This document shows, piece by piece, positions 22,505 to 31,466 of a stretch of DNA of 38,725 bases; within the stretch, counting starts at the first letter, position 1; the number at the start of each line of letters is the position of its first letter. Source of the stretch: CAIKBL01 sp043734785 (GTDB lineage Bacteria > Pseudomonadota > Gammaproteobacteria > Ga0077536); NCBI GenBank assembly GCA_043734785.1, contig JAYTEX010000137.1, positions 1 through 38,725 on the forward strand, in the 5' to 3' direction. The notes under the pieces were generated by a model. That model ran no database searches. It had not been told where the DNA came from and was given only the letters and a program-made list of their open reading frames with translations. The position numbers and the translations under genes were made by a program.

Positions 22505-23473
22505 ATGACAAAACTTCGAGCGGCGGTAGTGGGGGTGGGTTATCTGGGCAACTTCCATGTCCAGAAGTACCTGAGCCTGCCGGACCTGGAGGTGGTCGGG
22601 GTTGTCGAGACGAATCCTGAGCGCGCGCACGAAATTTCTACCAAGTACCAGATACCCGCTTTCGACTCGCTGACACCGCTGATGGGACAGATAGATCTCG
22701 TCTCGATCGTGACCCCGCCCATGCACCACTTCGCGGCCGCCCGGCAATGCCTCGAACAAGGCGTACACGTGTTGGTCGAGAAGCCTGTCACGGAAACCGT
22801 GCAGGAAGCGCAGCAGTTGATCGAACTTGCGCGGCGCCGACACTGCGTGTTCCAGGTTGGGCACCTGGAACGCTTCAATCCGGCGGTCATTGCGGTGCGC
22901 CGACGGTTGCAGTCTCCGCACCGCATTGAAGCCCGCAGATTGTCCAAGTACCAGAAGCGCGGTACCGAAGTGGATGTGGTACTGGACTTAATGATTCACG
23001 ATATCGATATCGTGCTCTCGTTCGTCTCGAGTCCGGTGGCAACCCTGCATGCGACTGGGTCCACAGTGGTATCGGGGGATATTGATGTCGCCCATGCAAC
23101 CTTGCACTTCGCACACGGCTGCGTCGCCGAGTTGACTGCCAGTCGAGTCAATCGCGAACCGGTGCGGACCATGAATATCTATCAAGCAGATTCCTATATT
23201 TCGGTCGATTACCTGAACCATACCTTACTGGTCGGTAGCCATGGCCTTGGCACCGGCGACCAGTTGCCGGTCGAGGTCAATTTCGAAGAAGAGAATCTGA
23301 CGCGCACGGATGTCCTGATGGACGAAATTGCGTCGTTTGTCGCGGCAGTACGCCACGGCAACGCACCGACTGTGTCTGGCGAAGATGGTAAGCGGGCGCT
23401 GGAGGTAGCAGTCGCGATCAGTAGCCAGATCCGGGCCCGCGCCCGCGCACCGCGTGGACACACGGCGCGTTGA
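22505..23473 (+). CDS. Gfo/Idh/MocA-family oxidoreductase, GnnA-like
   Basis: A 322-residue NAD(P)-dependent oxidoreductase. The Rossmann loop is AAVVGVGYLGNFHVQKYLSL; VSIVTPPMHHFAAARQCLEQ and VHVLVEKPVTETVQEAQQLI carry the EKP motif with the catalytic Lys; QVGHLERFNPAVIAVRRRL and VVLDLMIHDIDIVLSFVSSP follow. The HLERFNPA and DLMIHDIDI phrases resemble GnnA, which oxidises UDP-GlcNAc at C3 before transamination by GnnB to give 2,3-diamino lipid A in Acidithiobacillus. No gnnB-type aminotransferase or lpx gene is next to it, so the substrate is open. The ATG at 22505 lacks a strong ribosome-binding site; an in-frame start upstream at 22457 would add 16 basic residues. Confidence 0.85.
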   Translation: MTKLRAAVVGVGYLGNFHVQKYLSLPDLEVVGVVETNPERAHEISTKYQIPAFDSLTPLMGQIDLVSIVTPPMHHFAAARQCLEQGVHVLVEKPVTETVQEAQQLIELARRRHCVFQVGHLERFNPAVIAVRRRLQSPHRIEARRLSKYQKRGTEVDVVLDLMIHDIDIVLSFVSSPVATLHATGSTVVSGDIDVAHATLHFAHGCVAELTASRVNREPVRTMNIYQADSYISVDYLNHTLLVGSHGLGTGDQLPVEVNFEEENLTRTDVLMDEIASFVAAVRHGNAPTVSGEDGKRALEVAVAISSQIRARARAPRGHTAR

Positions 23474-23613
23474 CCGACGGTTTAACACCGCAGGGGTGGC
23501 CGTGTTGGAAGCTGGCACGTGAGGGACACGGATCCAGTCCTGCCCCGTAGCGCGCCTGTTAGAGGGCTAGCAGCTTGGCATTTTCACTCGCCGTGCGCAC
23601 GCTGCACTTTCGT

Positions 23614-23674
23614 GCCTGCGGGGGCTCAAGTACAATGCACCTGACCCTTCGTGAGCGAACGGCGTGCGCCGTTC
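23614..23674 (+). promoter_or_regulatory. possible carA promoter and leader hairpin
   Basis: A TACAAT -10 box at 23631-23636 has only a poor -35 (TTTCGT at 17-base spacing). Downstream, GAACGGC (23657-23663), loop GTGC and GCCGTTC (23668-23674) form a seven-pair hairpin within the leader, 29 bases before the carA ATG. No T run follows it. The remaining 230-bp gap after the oxidoreductase gene shows nothing else. Confidence 0.35.
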
Positions 23675-23703
23675 CCGCGCTTTCCCATACCGAACAACCA
23701 CTC

Positions 23704-24840
23704 ATGACACCAGCAATCCTAGCGCTCGCGGACGGGACGGTCTTTCACGGTTCGGCCATTGGCGCACACGGCGCCGCCATAGGCGAAGTCGTCTTCAATA
23801 CGGCGATGACGGGTTACCAGGAGATTCTGACCGACCCCTCTTACTATCACCAACTCGTCACGCTGACCTATCCCCACATCGGCAACGTTGGGGTCAATGA
23901 GGGCGACGCCGAGGCGCACCGGGTTTATGCGGAAGGACTCATCATCCGCGACAGCTCACTGGCCGTCAGCAACTGGCGTGCGACGGCGTCGCTGGAGGTC
24001 TACCTGCGCGCGAATAACGTGGTGGCGATTGCGGAAATAGATACGCGCAAATTGACCCGACATTTGCGCGACAACGGCGCCCAGAGTGGTTGCATTCTGG
24101 CGGGATCAGAAATCCACGAAGATGCCGCGCTCGCCCAGGCGCGCGCATTTCCCGGCCTAAACGGCGCTGATCTGGCCCGCGTAGTGACCACCGAGCGACC
24201 CTACACCTGGCGCGAGGGAAGCTGGCAACTCGCGGGCGATACGTTCCGCGCCCAAGCGAGCGATGCTCAGTGGCGCGTGGCGGTCTACGACTACGGGGTT
24301 AAGCGCAGTACCCTGCGCTTGTTGGCAGATCGAGGATGCGCCGTCGAGGTCTACCCCGCCACGACCCCGGCGCGGGAATTACTCGCCACCTTGCCTGAGG
24401 GCATATTTCTCTCGAACGGTCCGGGCGACCCTGCGCCTTGCAGCTATGCGATTGAAGCCATTCGCGAACTTCTGCACGCCGGCATCCCGATGTTCGGCCT
24501 CTGCCTGGGGCACCAGCTGCTCGGCTTGGCCTGCGGGGCAAAAACGGTCAAGATGAAGTTCGGCCACCACGGTGCCAATCATCCCGTGCAGGATCTGCGC
24601 ACAGGACAGGTATTGATTACCAGCCAGAACCATGGGTTTGCGATCGACGAAGACAGTTTGCCTGACGTACTCATCGCCACCCATCGCTCACTGTTCGACC
24701 GCTCGCTGCAGGGTATCGCGCACACGCGCGCGCCCGCCTTCAGTTTTCAGGGCCACCCGGAAGCCAGTCCAGGCCCGCATGATATGCAACCTTTACTCGA
24801 CCAGTTTGTCGATTTGATGCGTCGCCATCGTAACGGCTGA
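23704..24840 (+). CDS. carA: carbamoyl-phosphate synthase small subunit
   Basis: A 378-residue glutaminase subunit. The N-terminal domain begins TPAILALADGTVFHGSAIGA, with EVVFNTAMTGYQEILTDPSY and LTYPHIGNVGVNE. The C-terminal class I amidotransferase has nucleophile Cys in FGLCLGHQLLGLACG and the His/Glu pair in GHPEASPGPHD. It releases ammonia that travels to CarB. The frame is open 129 bases upstream, but the ATG at 23704 matches the usual start; there is no clear ribosome-binding site. carB follows after 18 bp. Confidence 0.97.
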   Translation: MTPAILALADGTVFHGSAIGAHGAAIGEVVFNTAMTGYQEILTDPSYYHQLVTLTYPHIGNVGVNEGDAEAHRVYAEGLIIRDSSLAVSNWRATASLEVYLRANNVVAIAEIDTRKLTRHLRDNGAQSGCILAGSEIHEDAALAQARAFPGLNGADLARVVTTERPYTWREGSWQLAGDTFRAQASDAQWRVAVYDYGVKRSTLRLLADRGCAVEVYPATTPARELLATLPEGIFLSNGPGDPAPCSYAIEAIRELLHAGIPMFGLCLGHQLLGLACGAKTVKMKFGHHGANHPVQDLRTGQVLITSQNHGFAIDEDSLPDVLIATHRSLFDRSLQGIAHTRAPAFSFQGHPEASPGPHDMQPLLDQFVDLMRRHRNG

Positions 24841-24858
24841 CCGCGAGTTAGCACTGAC

Positions 24859-27800
24859 ATGCCGAAACGCAACGATATTCAAAGCATCCTTATTCTTGGG
24901 GCGGGACCGATTGTGATCGGGCAGGCCTGCGAATTCGACTATTCGGGGACCCAGGCGTGCCGTGCACTGCGCGAGGAGGGTTATCGGATCGTGCTCGTGA
25001 ACTCCAATCCCGCCACCATCATGACCGACCCCGGCACGGCGGATGCGACCTATATCGAACCGGTGCGCTGGCAGACCGTGGCCAAGATTATTGAAGCCGA
25101 GCGTCCCGACGCGCTGCTGCCTACGATGGGCGGGCAGACCGCCCTCAACTGTGCGCTCGATCTGGCGCGCGAGGGGATCCTCACGAAGTTTAACGTCGAG
25201 CTGATCGGCGCCTCTGAACGCGCGATTGATATGGCGGAAGACCGCGAGAAGTTCCGGCATGCAATGTCACGCATCGGTCTCGCGACACCGGCGGCCTCCG
25301 TTGCCCGTACGCTGGAAGAGGCGGAGCGCGTACAACCGAGCTTCGGATATCCCGTCGTTATCCGGCCGTCATTCACCTTGGGTGGCACCGGCGGGGGCAT
25401 CGCGTATAACCGCGAAGAGTTCGCGGAAATCGTGGGTCGCGGCTTGGATGCATCGCCAGTGCACGAGGTGCTGATCGAAGAATCCGTTCTCGGCTGGAAA
25501 GAGTTCGAGATGGAGGTGGTGCGTGATCGGAAAGACAACTGCATCATCATCTGTGCAATCGAAAACCTTGATCCGATGGGTATCCACACGGGTGACTCAA
25601 TCACGGTCGCGCCGGCGCAAACCTTGACCGACAAGGAATATCAAATCATGCGCAATGCCTCGATCGCGGTGCTGCGCGAAATCGGGGTCGAAACCGGCGG
25701 TTCCAACGTACAGTTCGCGATCAATCCACAGGATGGGCGCCTAGTAGTCATCGAGATGAATCCAAGAGTCTCGCGCTCGTCCGCGCTGGCCTCCAAAGCG
25801 ACGGGATTCCCGATCGCAAAGGTCGCGGCGAAGCTGGCCGTCGGCTACACCCTGGACGAACTCGCCAATGAAATCACCGGCGGTGTGACCCCCGCCTCAT
25901 TCGAGCCAACCATTGATTACGTGGTGACTAAGATTCCACGTTTCACGTTCGAGAAATTTCCGCAGGCGCAAGATCGCTTAACCACCCAGATGAAATCTGT
26001 GGGTGAGGTGATGGCCATCGGGCGTACTTTTCAGGAGTCGTTCCAGAAGGCGTTACGTGCGCTCGAAACCGGGGTCAGTGGCCTGGATGAGAAATTCAAA
26101 GGTGAGGGTGCAGGCGATCACGACAAGCTCGTTCGCGAATTGACGCAGGCTGGCTCGGAACGCATCTGGTATGTGGCTGATGCATTCCGCAGTGGTATGA
26201 ATGTCGAAGAGGTATTCGCAGCAACAAAAATTGACCGTTGGTTCCTTGCTCAAATCGCCGATCTGGTTCAGGAAGAAGCGGTGGTGCGCCGCACCGGCAT
26301 CGTGGGCCTCGACTCCAAGTCACTGCGCAGGCTCAAGCGCAAGGGGTTTGCCGATGCGCGACTCGCGACGCTGGTGAACGCGAGCGAGGCTGAGATTCGC
26401 GCGCTGCGGCATCGGTTGGGCATACGACCGGTCTTCAAACGGGTCGATTCTGTTGCCGCAGAGTTCGCTGCTACCACGGCCTACCTATACTCGACCTACG
26501 AACAGGAATGCGAAGCGCACCCGACTTCCCGGCAGAAAGTGATCGTGCTCGGCGGTGGACCCAATCGTATCGGGCAAGGCATCGAATTCGATTACTGCTG
26601 CGTGCAAGCGGCCCACGCGATTCGCGAAGCGGGCCTCGAATCGATCATGATCAACTGCAATCCCGAGACGGTGTCGACCGATTACGACACCTCGGACCGA
26701 CTTTACTTCGAGCCACTGACGTTAGAAGACGTGCTGGAGATCGTTGAACTGGAAAAGCCCTTTGGGGTTATCGTGCAATTCGGCGGGCAGACCCCGCTCA
26801 AGCTGGCAAAGGCCCTGGCGGCGGCAGGTGTCCCGATCATCGGCACCTCTCCCGATTCCATCGACTTAGCCGAGGATCGCGAGCGATTTCAAAAATTCCT
26901 GACAGACGTTGGATTGCGCCAGCCGCCGAATCGTACCGCGCGTTCGCCCGAAGCCGCCTTACGCGCGGCGGCTGAGATTGGCTATCCCTTAGTGGTACGG
27001 CCGTCCTATGTGCTGGGTGGACGCGCGATGGAGATTGTCTATACCGAAGCCCAGCTCTCTTTGTATATGCGCCAGGCGGTGGCGGTATCGAACGACTCGC
27101 CAGTGTTGCTGGATTTATTTCTAGATCACGCGATTGAAGTGGATGTAGATGCGATCAGCGACGGGCAGCAGGTATTGATCGGTGGTGTGATGGAACACAT
27201 AGAACAGGCGGGGATTCATTCAGGTGACTCCGCGTGTGCGTTGCCACCGCATACCTTGACCGCGGCCATGCAAGCCGAACTCAGCCGCCAGGTGGAGGTG
27301 ATGGCGCGCGGACTCGGTGTGGTGGGCCTCATGAACACGCAGTTTGCGATTCAAGGTGACCACATCTACGTTCTCGAAGTGAATCCGCGCGCATCGCGTA
27401 CGGTGCCTTTTGTATCCAAGGCCACGGGTCTGCCGCTCGCGCAAATCGCTGCGCTCTGCATGATTGGTAAGTCATTGGCGGCGCAAGGTAATCCAGCCCC
27501 ACGTGTGCCGAGTTATTTTTCGGTCAAGGAGGCGGTCTTCCCGTTCGCCAAATTTCCCGGGGTGGACCCGTTGCTAGGGCCTGAAATGAAATCCACCGGG
27601 GAAGTGATGGGCATCGGTGCGACATTCGGCGAGGCATTCGCAAAAGCGCAGCAGGGTGTGGGCATGACCTTGCCCGTGGGTGGTACGGCTTTTATCAGCG
27701 TGCGGGAAGCCGATAAGCCCCAGGCGCCCGAACTTGCGCGCGCGTTGGCCAACGCCGGATTCAGCCTCCTCGCGACCCGCGGCACCGCCAAAGTCCTGCT

Positions 27801-28080
27801 CGATGCGGGCATTACCTGCCTAGCCGTGAACAAGGTGTTGGAGGGGCAGCCTCACATCGTCGATATCATCAAGAACGGCGGCGTCGATTTCATCATCAAC
27901 ACCACAGAAGGTGAGCTTGCGATCGCCGATTCATTCACTATTCGACGCAGTGCCCTTCAGCACAAGATTGCCTACACTACGACGATGGCCGGCGCCATTG
28001 CGGCGGTGATGGCCTTAGCCGCACCCAAGGAGGAACGGGTGCGCAGGTTGCAGCAGTTGCATGAGGAATTCCGAACATGA
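24859..28080 (+). CDS. carB: carbamoyl-phosphate synthase large subunit
   Basis: A 1073-residue CarB, of normal length. Two homologous ATP-grasp halves: the first begins ILILGAGPIVIGQACEFDYS with PTMGGQTALNCALDL and VIRPSFTLGGTGGGIAYN; the second begins IVLGGGPNRIGQGIEFDYCC with VIVQFGGQTPLKLAKAL and VVRPSYVLGGRAMEIVY. The C-terminal MGS-like allosteric domain contains NAGFSLLATRGTAKVLLDAG. It makes carbamoyl phosphate from bicarbonate, ammonia and two ATP for arginine and pyrimidines. Its stop overlaps the greA start (ATGA). Confidence 0.99.
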   Translation: MPKRNDIQSILILGAGPIVIGQACEFDYSGTQACRALREEGYRIVLVNSNPATIMTDPGTADATYIEPVRWQTVAKIIEAERPDALLPTMGGQTALNCALDLAREGILTKFNVELIGASERAIDMAEDREKFRHAMSRIGLATPAASVARTLEEAERVQPSFGYPVVIRPSFTLGGTGGGIAYNREEFAEIVGRGLDASPVHEVLIEESVLGWKEFEMEVVRDRKDNCIIICAIENLDPMGIHTGDSITVAPAQTLTDKEYQIMRNASIAVLREIGVETGGSNVQFAINPQDGRLVVIEMNPRVSRSSALASKATGFPIAKVAAKLAVGYTLDELANEITGGVTPASFEPTIDYVVTKIPRFTFEKFPQAQDRLTTQMKSVGEVMAIGRTFQESFQKALRALETGVSGLDEKFKGEGAGDHDKLVRELTQAGSERIWYVADAFRSGMNVEEVFAATKIDRWFLAQIADLVQEEAVVRRTGIVGLDSKSLRRLKRKGFADARLATLVNASEAEIRALRHRLGIRPVFKRVDSVAAEFAATTAYLYSTYEQECEAHPTSRQKVIVLGGGPNRIGQGIEFDYCCVQAAHAIREAGLESIMINCNPETVSTDYDTSDRLYFEPLTLEDVLEIVELEKPFGVIVQFGGQTPLKLAKALAAAGVPIIGTSPDSIDLAEDRERFQKFLTDVGLRQPPNRTARSPEAALRAAAEIGYPLVVRPSYVLGGRAMEIVYTEAQLSLYMRQAVAVSNDSPVLLDLFLDHAIEVDVDAISDGQQVLIGGVMEHIEQAGIHSGDSACALPPHTLTAAMQAELSRQVEVMARGLGVVGLMNTQFAIQGDHIYVLEVNPRASRTVPFVSKATGLPLAQIAALCMIGKSLAAQGNPAPRVPSYFSVKEAVFPFAKFPGVDPLLGPEMKSTGEVMGIGATFGEAFAKAQQGVGMTLPVGGTAFISVREADKPQAPELARALANAGFSLLATRGTAKVLLDAGITCLAVNKVLEGQPHIVDIIKNGGVDFIINTTEGELAIADSFTIRRSALQHKIAYTTTMAGAIAAVMALAAPKEERVRRLQQLHEEFRT

Positions 28081-28553
28081 ACAAGTCGCCGATGACGGAG
28101 CTAGGCGCGCAGCGCCTGCGTGAAGAGCTGCATCGACTCAAGACCGTCGATCGTCCACGCATCACCACAGCGATCGCCGAAGCGCGCGCGCTCGGGGATC
28201 TCAAGGAGAACGCGGAATATCATGCGGCGCGGGAACAGCAGAGCTTTGCAGAAGGCAGAATCCTGGACATCGAGGGCAAACTCGGAAACGCGGAGATTAT
28301 TGATGTCACGAAAGTCAACGCGCACGGGCGAGTCGTGTTCGGCGCCACTGTTGCGCTGCTGAACCAGACCACTGACGAGGAGGTCACCTACCGAATCGTG
28401 GGCGAAGACGAGGCTGATATCAAAGCAGGACGGGTTTCAATCAATTCACCTGTCGCGCGCGGGCTTATCGGGAAACAGGCTGGGGATGAAGTTGCCGTGC
28501 AGGTCCCGAGCGGCGTGGTGGAGTACGAGGTACTCGCAGTCAAGTACATCTGA
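28077..28553 (+). CDS. greA: GreA transcript cleavage factor
   Basis: A 158-residue GreA. The N-terminal coiled coil has TELGAQRLREELHRLKTVDR and ARALGDLKENAEYHAAREQQ, whose DLKENAEY tip carries the acidic residues that help RNA polymerase cleave backtracked RNA. The C-terminal FKBP-like domain has VVFGATVALLNQTTDEEVTY, INSPVARGLIGKQAGDEV. It overlaps carB by four bases. The 133-bp gap after it contains no yhbY gene, which lies there in many gammaproteobacteria. Confidence 0.98.
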   Translation: MNKSPMTELGAQRLREELHRLKTVDRPRITTAIAEARALGDLKENAEYHAAREQQSFAEGRILDIEGKLGNAEIIDVTKVNAHGRVVFGATVALLNQTTDEEVTYRIVGEDEADIKAGRVSINSPVARGLIGKQAGDEVAVQVPSGVVEYEVLAVKYI

Positions 28554-28686
28554 TTCGCCTCCCGAACTTACACGCTAAGGGTTTGTCCAGTGGCGCCATC
28601 GTGCGTGCATGAAACAAACTGCGGCACTGTAGGGTGCCACCGAAGCACCTTCTGCGCTGCCCGTCGTAACGAAAACTGGATTTGAC

Positions 28687-29307
28687 ATGTCGCGGCGTTC
28701 CTCCAGTCAAAGCTGGCACAAAATTCAGTCGAGCGACCCATTTATCAAGCGGCGTGACCAGGCCGGCCTGCGGTCGCGCGCGGCATTCAAATTGCAGGAA
28801 CTCCTGGCCCGCGATCGGCTGGGCCGTACCGGTCAGGTAGTGCTCGATCTTGGCGCGAGCCCCGGCGGCTGGAGCCAGATAGTGGCGCCGATGGTCGGCG
28901 CAGCGGGAAAGGTCGTGGCGGTCGATATATTGCCCATGGCGCCATTGGCAGGCGTCACCTTTATCCTGGGTGACGCCACCGAAGATGCCATCGTCACGCA
29001 AATTGCAAATACGCTGGCAGGACGGCCGGTAGACCTTGTTTTATCCGATATGGCCCCCAATTTAACCGGGATAAGGTCAGTCGATGAGGCCCGTTCGCTG
29101 GTGCTGGCGGAACAAGTGTTGCTCGTGGCTCAGAATTTTTTGTGTGCGGGAGGGACAATGCTCGTAAAACTCTTTCAGCATAACGATACTGAGTTGTTTA
29201 TACGGGAGGCGCGCCATCATTTTGCGACCCTCAACCGTCGCAAGCCGGCAGCCTCACGCAGCCACTCGCGTGAGTTTTACCTGGTGGCAAGCGGATTTCG
29301 GCTATAG
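28687..29307 (+). CDS. rlmE: RlmE (FtsJ/RrmJ) 23S rRNA 2'-O-methyltransferase
   Basis: A 206-residue SAM-dependent methyltransferase that modifies U2552 of 23S rRNA. Motifs: SSDPFIKRRDQAGLRSRAAF KL (here SSDPFIKRRDQAGLRSRAAF) with the first catalytic Lys, VLDLGASPGGWSQIVAPMVG SAM site, VDLVLSDMAPNLTGIRSVDE with the catalytic Asp, and GGTMLVKLFQHND with the second Lys; SHSREFYLVASGF carries the Glu. Its length is normal. It is followed by ftsH after 72 bp, as in most relatives. Confidence 0.97.
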   Translation: MSRRSSSQSWHKIQSSDPFIKRRDQAGLRSRAAFKLQELLARDRLGRTGQVVLDLGASPGGWSQIVAPMVGAAGKVVAVDILPMAPLAGVTFILGDATEDAIVTQIANTLAGRPVDLVLSDMAPNLTGIRSVDEARSLVLAEQVLLVAQNFLCAGGTMLVKLFQHNDTELFIREARHHFATLNRRKPAASRSHSREFYLVASGFRL

Positions 29308-29322
29308 TTCAGCTCATAGGAT

Positions 29323-29358
29323 GCACCGGCGCGACCCCTATCATTGGTGCCGCGCCGG
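29323..29358 (+). promoter_or_regulatory. hairpin with alternative pairing in the ftsH leader
   Basis: CCGGCGCG (29326-29333) pairs perfectly with CGCGCCGG (29351-29358) over a 17-base loop. GCACC (29323-29327) can instead pair with GGTGC (29346-29350); the two cannot form together. The ribosome-binding site lies about 10 bases after it. Confidence 0.35.
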
Positions 29359-29379
29359 CAACAATAGGAAATGGAGATA

Positions 29380-31293
29380 ATGGCAAGAAATCTAGCCTTG
29401 TGGGCAGTCATCGCCCTGGTGCTCATGTTGGTGTTTCAAAATTTCGCGCCTCGTCAGGGCGCGTCGCGGCCGCTCGACTATTCAGATTTTATTGCGTCCG
29501 TAAAGACCGGGCAGGTGGCCAAGGCGACCTTGGATGGTTCGATGGTCGAGATCGAATTGCAGGATGGTTCAAAGCAGTTAACCTATAGCCCAGAATCCGA
29601 CAACGGCGCGATGATCGGGTTACTGCTCGATAACCACGTGCGTGTTCAGGCCCAGCCGCCCGATCGTCAGGGCATCCTGATGCAGATCTTCATCTCCTGG
29701 TTCCCGTTTCTGTTGCTGATTGCGGTCTGGATCTACCTCATGCGCCAGATGCAGGGCGGCGGTAATGGGCGCGGGGCCCTGTCGTTCGGCAAGAGCCGGG
29801 CGCGCATGCTGAGCGAAGATCAGGTGCGCATCACCTTCAACGACGTCGCAGGGGTCGAAGAAGCCAAGGAGGAGGTGAAAGAACTGGTGGATTTTCTCCG
29901 CGATCCCGGCAAATACCAGAAACTTGGCGGCAAGATCCCGCGCGGCGTGCTGATGGTCGGCTTGCCTGGTACCGGGAAGACTTTACTTGCGAGAGCCATT
30001 GCCGGTGAAGCCAAAGTGCCTTTTTTCACGATATCCGGCTCAGACTTTGTCGAGATGTTCGTCGGCGTAGGCGCCTCACGCGTGCGCGATATGTTCGAGC
30101 AAGCCAAAAAGCACGCACCGTGCATTATCTTCATCGACGAAATCGATGCGGTGGGGCGTCATCGTGGCGCCGGTCTGGGTGGTGGCCATGATGAACGAGA
30201 ACAAACCCTGAACCAGCTGCTGGTGGAAATGGACGGCTTCGAAGGGAACGAAGGCGTGATCGTGATCGCGGCCACTAACCGGCCGGATGTGCTAGACCCG
30301 GCGTTACTGCGACCTGGCCGCTTCGACCGCCAAGTGGTGGTGCCGTTACCAGACGTGCGCGGTCGGGAACAGATCCTGAAGGTGCATATGCGCAAAGTGC
30401 CCATCGGAGATGACGTCAAGCCGAACATTCTGGCGCGCGGGACGCCAGGGTTTTCCGGCGCGGACCTCGCGAATCTCGTCAACGAGGCCGCGCTTTTCGC
30501 GGCGCGCGGCAATAAGCGGCTGGTGGGCATGGACGAATTCGAGAGGGCTAAAGACAAGATCATGATGGGCGCGGAGCGCCGATCAATGGTGATGAGTGAA
30601 GCTGAGAAAAAGCTCACTGCCTATCATGAAGCGGGACACGCGATCGTTGGGCGCAGCTTGCCATCGCATGATCCGGTCTACAAAGTCACGATCATCCCGC
30701 GTGGCCGCGCGCTCGGCGTGACCATGTTTTTGCCGGAAGAAGATCGACTCAGCTACACCAAAGAGCGCCTGGAAAGTTCCATCGCTAGCCTGTTTGGCGG
30801 CCGGCTCGCTGAAGAAATCGTGTTCGGTAGAGATTCCGTCACCACGGGTGCGTCCAACGATATCGAACGCGTGACGGATATCGCGAGGAACATGGTGACC
30901 CGCTGGGGGCTTTCCGACCGCCTGGGCCCGATGACTTATAGCGACGATGAAGGCGAAGTCTTTCTCGGACATTCCATCACCCAACACAAGATGGTCTCGG
31001 ACAGCACGGCCCATGTGATTGATGAAGAAGTGCGAAAAATCGTGGACCGCAACTACGCGCGAGCACGCGCGATCCTCGAATCCAACCTCGCTAAGCTACA
31101 CACCATGGCAGAGGCCCTGCTTAAATTCGAAACCCTGGATAGCGATCAGATCTCGGACATCATGGAGGGTCGGCAAGCGCGAACCCCTCAGGATTGGGAC
31201 GACGAAGACCGTACCGGGGCCTCCAGGGCGCCGGACGCGCCCAGCACCTCCGCCGCTGATGGGACCATCGGCGGGCCTGCCGCCCAGAGCTGA
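29380..31293 (+). CDS. ftsH: FtsH membrane AAA+ zinc protease
   Basis: A 637-residue FtsH. Two membrane segments (about residues 4-22 and 100-120) flank a periplasmic domain. The AAA+ module has GVLMVGLPGTGKTLLARAIA (Walker A; the usual GPPGTGKT is GLPGTGKT here), CIIFIDEIDAVGRHRGAGLG (Walker B) and ATNRPDVLDPALLRPGRFDR. The protease part has HEAGHAIVG with the zinc ligands. FtsH degrades membrane proteins and regulators such as sigma-32 and LpxC. The ATG at 29380 gives the usual start MARNLALWAVI with AGGA ten bases upstream; an in-frame ATG at 29371 adds three residues. Confidence 0.98.
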   Translation: MARNLALWAVIALVLMLVFQNFAPRQGASRPLDYSDFIASVKTGQVAKATLDGSMVEIELQDGSKQLTYSPESDNGAMIGLLLDNHVRVQAQPPDRQGILMQIFISWFPFLLLIAVWIYLMRQMQGGGNGRGALSFGKSRARMLSEDQVRITFNDVAGVEEAKEEVKELVDFLRDPGKYQKLGGKIPRGVLMVGLPGTGKTLLARAIAGEAKVPFFTISGSDFVEMFVGVGASRVRDMFEQAKKHAPCIIFIDEIDAVGRHRGAGLGGGHDEREQTLNQLLVEMDGFEGNEGVIVIAATNRPDVLDPALLRPGRFDRQVVVPLPDVRGREQILKVHMRKVPIGDDVKPNILARGTPGFSGADLANLVNEAALFAARGNKRLVGMDEFERAKDKIMMGAERRSMVMSEAEKKLTAYHEAGHAIVGRSLPSHDPVYKVTIIPRGRALGVTMFLPEEDRLSYTKERLESSIASLFGGRLAEEIVFGRDSVTTGASNDIERVTDIARNMVTRWGLSDRLGPMTYSDDEGEVFLGHSITQHKMVSDSTAHVIDEEVRKIVDRNYARARAILESNLAKLHTMAEALLKFETLDSDQISDIMEGRQARTPQDWDDEDRTGASRAPDAPSTSAADGTIGGPAAQS

Positions 31294-31466
31294 GGGCGAC
31301 GCGCGGGGCCTTACCGTTAGGCCGTTGCGCTCACGCCGCTAACTATCCGTCGATGCCGGTTGTGCTGGCCTTCTTGGCCTGCCAACCGGGGCACGCTTTT
31401 CGTCACAAATCCGATCTAAGCTTAGCGCCATCGCGCGACCAACGTCGCCTGGCACCAGGAGCGCTT

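Noticed and set aside
23474..23703. pyrimidine attenuator or arginine-box leader for carA
   Set aside because: There is a short hairpin but no T run, no leader peptide with a telling codon run, and no ARG-box I could recognise.
28540..29001. minus-strand ORF between greA and rlmE as yhbY
   Set aside because: The translation does not resemble the YhbY RNA-binding protein and it overlaps rlmE extensively.
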